From NCBI GenBank assembly GCA_022705565.1, contig JAKJEF010000005.1, positions 2,405 through 37,373 on the forward strand: a stretch of 34,969 bases of DNA. Direction: 5' to 3'. The stretch comes from Patescibacteria group bacterium (GTDB lineage Bacteria > Patescibacteriota > Minisyncoccia > UBA6257 > Colwellbacteraceae). Position 1 is the stretch's first letter; each line of letters begins with the position of its first letter. Positions 33,399 to 34,969 of this stretch are shown here, in pieces. The notes beneath the pieces were generated by a model, which was given only the letters and a program-made list of their open reading frames with translations, was not told where the DNA came from and made no database searches. Position numbers and translations under genes: made by a program.

Positions 33399-33407
33399 GT
33401 CTTGTTG

Positions 33408-33905
33408 ATGGAGTCGTCGCCCCGAAGAACTTCGTCCAAAGCCTGTCTTTTTCCCAGACTGCTTCCCAAAGATCGGGAAGCCTTGCCGGCGGAAATCTCC
33501 AAGCTGGAAAAGGCCATCGCTAAACTTCAGGAGGATTTCGAGACCGCTAAGGAGGATGGCGAAGAGGCCTGTCGCATTCGCGATGAGATCACTAAGAAGA
33601 GAGAGGAGCTGAAATATCTCTTTGATCTTCAAAGATGCGCCGTTCTGGTCGAGAAACCCCAAAACGACGAGGTCGCGACGATAGGCCACAGAGTGACCTA
33701 TCATAATGCCCGTAACGGAGAATCTAGGACCATCGTCCTCTGCGGCGATTGGACTCCCGACGAGGAAAGATGCCGACGGACGAGAATCAAGACGCCTCTT
33801 TTCGCCGCGCTCGAAGGAGCCAAACGCGGCGAAGAAAGGAATCTCTTTACCAACGAATCCCAGAGAATCGTCATCGATCGCATCGAGGCCGCCGACGACG
33901 AATAA
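33408..33905 (+). CDS. GreA/GreB-family factor, divergent paralogue
   Basis: 165 residues. After a 20-residue basic/Ser-rich start, a helical hairpin (about 22-75, EISKLEKAIAKLQEDFETAK; then EELKYLFDLQRCAVL) has an acidic turn KEDGEEA near 48-54, the place of the catalytic tip in GreA. The C-terminal part (GHRVTYHNARNGESRTIVLC, IKTPLFAALEGAKRGEERNL) matches the FKBP-like Gre domain. Roles could be transcript cleavage, blocking of the RNAP secondary channel, or another use. It is plus strand, isolated, with a strong ribosome-binding site and its own terminator, unlike the housekeeping greA at 18547-19008. Confidence 0.72.
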   Translation: MESSPRRTSSKACLFPRLLPKDREALPAEISKLEKAIAKLQEDFETAKEDGEEACRIRDEITKKREELKYLFDLQRCAVLVEKPQNDEVATIGHRVTYHNARNGESRTIVLCGDWTPDEERCRRTRIKTPLFAALEGAKRGEERNLFTNESQRIVIDRIEAADDE

Positions 33906-33934
33906 GCAAATCGTTCCTTGCCGCGCAAAACATA

Positions 33935-33967
33935 ACGCTCCGGAAAATTCCGGAGCGTCTTTATTTT
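33935..33967 (+). terminator. Intrinsic terminator after the Gre-like gene
   Basis: ACGCTCCGGAA/TTCCGGAGCGT, a nearly perfect 10-11-bp stem, then CTTTATTTT. On the opposite strand it could also end pspC mRNA. Confidence 0.85.
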
Positions 33968-33993
33968 CGCGGAAAATGTTTTTAAAAAAAATA

Positions 33994-34212
33994 TTAGTCT
34001 TCGATTGTCTTCGCGGTCTTTTTGGACTCCAAAGGAATAATGATCGCGGAAATCAAATAGATCAAAATTCCGCTGGCCATAAAAGCGAATAACACGAAAA
34101 GTAATCGGAAGATCACCGGATCCACTTCGAAATATTCTCCGAGTCCGCCACAGACCCCGAAGATAATCCTATCGGTTCTCGACCTGTATATTTTTCTTAT
34201 TTTTTCAGGCAT
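33994..34212 (-). CDS. pspC: PspC-domain membrane protein
   Basis: 72 residues: YRSRTDRIIFGVCGGLGEYF, then VDPVIFRLLFVLFAF and a hydrophobic helix MASGILIYLISAIIIP. This is the PspC fold (GVCGGLAEYF motif), a small membrane protein of the phage-shock/envelope-stress class. It is a stand-alone PspC domain without extension. The gene has its own extended -10 and sits after a terminator, so it is a single-gene unit. Confidence 0.93.
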   Translation of the reverse strand: MPEKIRKIYRSRTDRIIFGVCGGLGEYFEVDPVIFRLLFVLFAFMASGILIYLISAIIIPLESKKTAKTIED

Positions 34213-34235
34213 GTTGATTGATATTACTTTCCATA

Positions 34236-34244
34236 ATTATATCA
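34236..34244 (-). promoter_or_regulatory. Extended -10 promoter of pspC
   Basis: TGATATAAT (TG-n-TATAAT) on the minus strand; no -35 is visible at 16-18 nt because the upstream terminator stem is there. Leader about 17 nt. Confidence 0.5.
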
Positions 34245-34245
34245 C

Positions 34246-34283
34246 AAAAGAAAACCGCGCGAACTTGGTATAGATCCGCGCGG
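34246..34283 (-). terminator. Intrinsic terminator after the Cys-rich gene
   Basis: CCGCGCG and CGCGCGG pair (7 bp) around a 15-nt loop, then TTTTCTTTT on the minus strand, about 20 nt after the upstream stop. Confidence 0.75.
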
Positions 34284-34304
34284 CCAGAACTTGTTTCCCG
34301 GAAA

Positions 34305-34640
34305 TTAAAAAAGGACAACCTCTTCTTGATCGCGGATAACGCATTTTTCGCAGGGCTGGCCGCAGAGGCATTCGGCCTTTTCCCCTCCATATAGACAATA
34401 CTGCGTTTCGGATTCGTCGTCTTCGAGGAAATAGAAAGGACAAACGTCCATATCTATCCCCCATTCTTTCTGGATCCGGAATATGAGCTCCCGGGCCGGC
34501 ATGATCGGCCAGGAACAAGTCTCGGGAAGGAGCTTTTCCAAAATACCGAGTCTTTCGTTGTCGTTTGATCCACGAAGCATTTCTTCTCCGCCGATCCGGT
34601 CTAATTCTCGAAGAGCGGCCTGCACGCGGTCGGAACGCAC
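34305..34640 (-). CDS. Cysteine-rich small protein, unknown
   Basis: 111 residues, GTG start at 34640 with GGAGGT (34649-34654) 8 nt upstream, the clearest minus-strand ribosome-binding site in the window. The N-terminal half is helical (RVQAALRELDRIGGEEML). The C-terminal half has CPFYFLEDDE, QYCLYGG and CLCGQPCEKC, seven cysteines in all including one at about 42, which suggests a metal site. I do not recognise the family. The promoter TTGACC-17-TATTTT and a terminator make it a single-gene unit next to pspC. No membrane segment. Confidence 0.7.
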   Translation of the reverse strand: MRSDRVQAALRELDRIGGEEMLRGSNDNERLGILEKLLPETCSWPIMPARELIFRIQKEWGIDMDVCPFYFLEDDESETQYCLYGGEKAECLCGQPCEKCVIRDQEEVVLF

Positions 34641-34677
34641 GATCGAACACCTCCAAAACTATATTCGGATAATTAAC

Positions 34678-34706
34678 AAAATAATGTTTTTGCGAACCGC
34701 GGTCAA
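34678..34706 (-). promoter_or_regulatory. Promoter of the Cys-rich gene
   Basis: TTGACC (34701-34706), 17 nt, TATTTT (34678-34683). Leader about 30 nt with a Shine-Dalgarno site, in contrast to the short leaders of the housekeeping operons. Confidence 0.6.
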
Positions 34707-34711
34707 GCCCC

Positions 34712-34741
34712 TTATTGAGAAAAAGGCCGTAAAAGTATAAG
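34712..34741 (+). promoter_or_regulatory. Possible promoter of tRNA-Ser
   Basis: TATAAG (34736-34741) with TTATTG at 18 nt or TTGAGA at 15 nt. About 12 nt to the tRNA 5' end. Confidence 0.4.
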
Positions 34742-34753
34742 CTGAATACGCTT

Positions 34754-34841
34754 GGAGAGGTCGCATAGCGGTCTAGTGCGTTCGCTTGGAAAGCGAATAT
34801 ACCGCAAGGTATCCAGGGTTCGAATCCCTGCCTCTCCGCCA
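34754..34841 (+). tRNA. tRNA-Ser (anticodon GGA)
   Basis: Class II tRNA, acceptor GGAGAGG/CCTCTCC, anticodon stem TTCGC/GCGAA around TTGGAAA (GGA), long variable arm (TATACCGCAAGGTAT), T arm with GGTTCGAATCC, discriminator G and encoded CCA at 34839-34841. It is the only one of the four tRNAs here with encoded CCA. Confidence 0.96.
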
Positions 34842-34872
34842 AGTTTTACATTCAGCGAAATTGAAAGAGTTT

Positions 34873-34895
34873 GCCTCGGCGCTTCGCGCCTCGGC
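34873..34895. repeat. GC-rich palindromic element near the right edge
   Basis: GGCGC/GCGCC around a 3-nt loop with outer GCC/GGC arms; on the minus strand the two halves are separated by symmetric GA/GA mismatches. It has no T-run, so not a terminator. Possibly a dispersed palindromic repeat. After it, an open plus frame from ATG 34896 runs off the edge (MVFFRNFEGIF) but cannot be judged. Nothing else is seen in 34842-34969. Confidence 0.4.
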
Positions 34896-34969
34896 ATGGT
34901 ATTTTTCCGCAATTTTGAAGGTATTTTTGAAATCCAAAAACAAAGTGCGGTCGGCAATGCGGAAGTTCG

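Noticed and set aside
34237-34842. 201-residue minus-strand ORF, and an 81-residue ORF at 34712-34957
   Set aside because: Both start as antisense translation of tRNA-Ser (GFEPW and GIRTLD type phrases), a common artefact; the 201-residue one also overlaps the better-supported Cys-rich gene in another frame.
1-34969. CRISPR arrays, insertion sequences or prophage genes
   Set aside because: No regularly spaced direct repeats, transposase motifs or phage structural genes were seen; the baseplate-J-like similarity alone is not evidence of a phage.
1-34969. Recoded UGA (genetic code 25)
   Set aside because: TGA ends the PilM-like gene exactly at the overlap with the next ATG, and all core genes are full in the standard code.

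Overview
The window looks like a piece of a small, streamlined bacterial chromosome, most likely from a Candidate Phyla Radiation (Patescibacteria, Parcubacteria-like) organism. This assignment is inferred from gene content and from the many shortened core proteins; no database search was run. The shortened proteins are EF-Ts (147 aa), RNA polymerase alpha without a C-terminal domain (252 aa), AlaRS without the C-Ala region (616 aa), UvrC without its helix-hairpin-helix end (394 aa), and an SMC-like ATPase of only 699 aa. Two proteins of a type I recall as common in CPR genomes (a baseplate-J-like membrane protein and a possible PilM/FtsA-like partner) sit beside infA. TGA is used as a stop codon (for example at 25023-25025), so the code is standard table 11 and not the UGA=Gly code of Gracilibacteria/SR1. 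Base composition is roughly half G+C, with a few AT-richer genes (the toxin-antitoxin pair and maf).

Almost everything is on the minus strand, in tightly packed and often overlapping genes. Positions 1-1000 hold a partial plus-strand ORF with a terminator, then minus-strand rpmG and tRNA-Thr(GGU), tRNA-Thr(UGU) and tRNA-Tyr(GUA). Positions 1000-4050 hold rpsP-khpA-trmD and rpsB-tsf-small membrane protein. Positions 4050-7930 hold the SMC-like ATPase, ychF and a Doc/HTH toxin-antitoxin module. Positions 7980-14700 hold a repair operon uvrB-uvrA-patatin-uvrC. Positions 14700-19700 hold maf, lysS-serS-FtsQ-like, greA and a glycosyltransferase. Positions 19700-23400 hold the alpha operon infA-rpmJ-rpsM-rpsK-rpsD-rpoA-rplQ-rplM-rpsI. 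Positions 23400-33050 hold gdhA-ddl-dnaG-rpoD-alaS-PilM-like-baseplate-J-like. The right end (33100-34970) breaks the pattern. It has a plus-strand promoter followed by about 160 nt of hairpin-rich non-coding sequence and a divergent Gre-factor paralogue, then pspC, a cysteine-rich small protein and a plus-strand tRNA-Ser(GGA) with encoded CCA.

The genes mostly serve information processing: translation, transcription (alpha, sigma70, GreA and a Gre paralogue), replication priming and nucleotide excision repair. Peptidoglycan and division functions (Ddl, FtsQ-like) are interspersed. Promoters resembling TTGACT-17/18-TATAAT can be read by eye in front of several operons. In several cases the -10 box lies only 8-15 nt from the start codon, which implies leaderless or nearly leaderless mRNAs; this shifts the preferred infA start. 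The most interesting items are this promoter architecture, the structured RNA candidate before the Gre-like gene, the hinge-less SMC, and the TA operator that lies on the uvrC stop codon.
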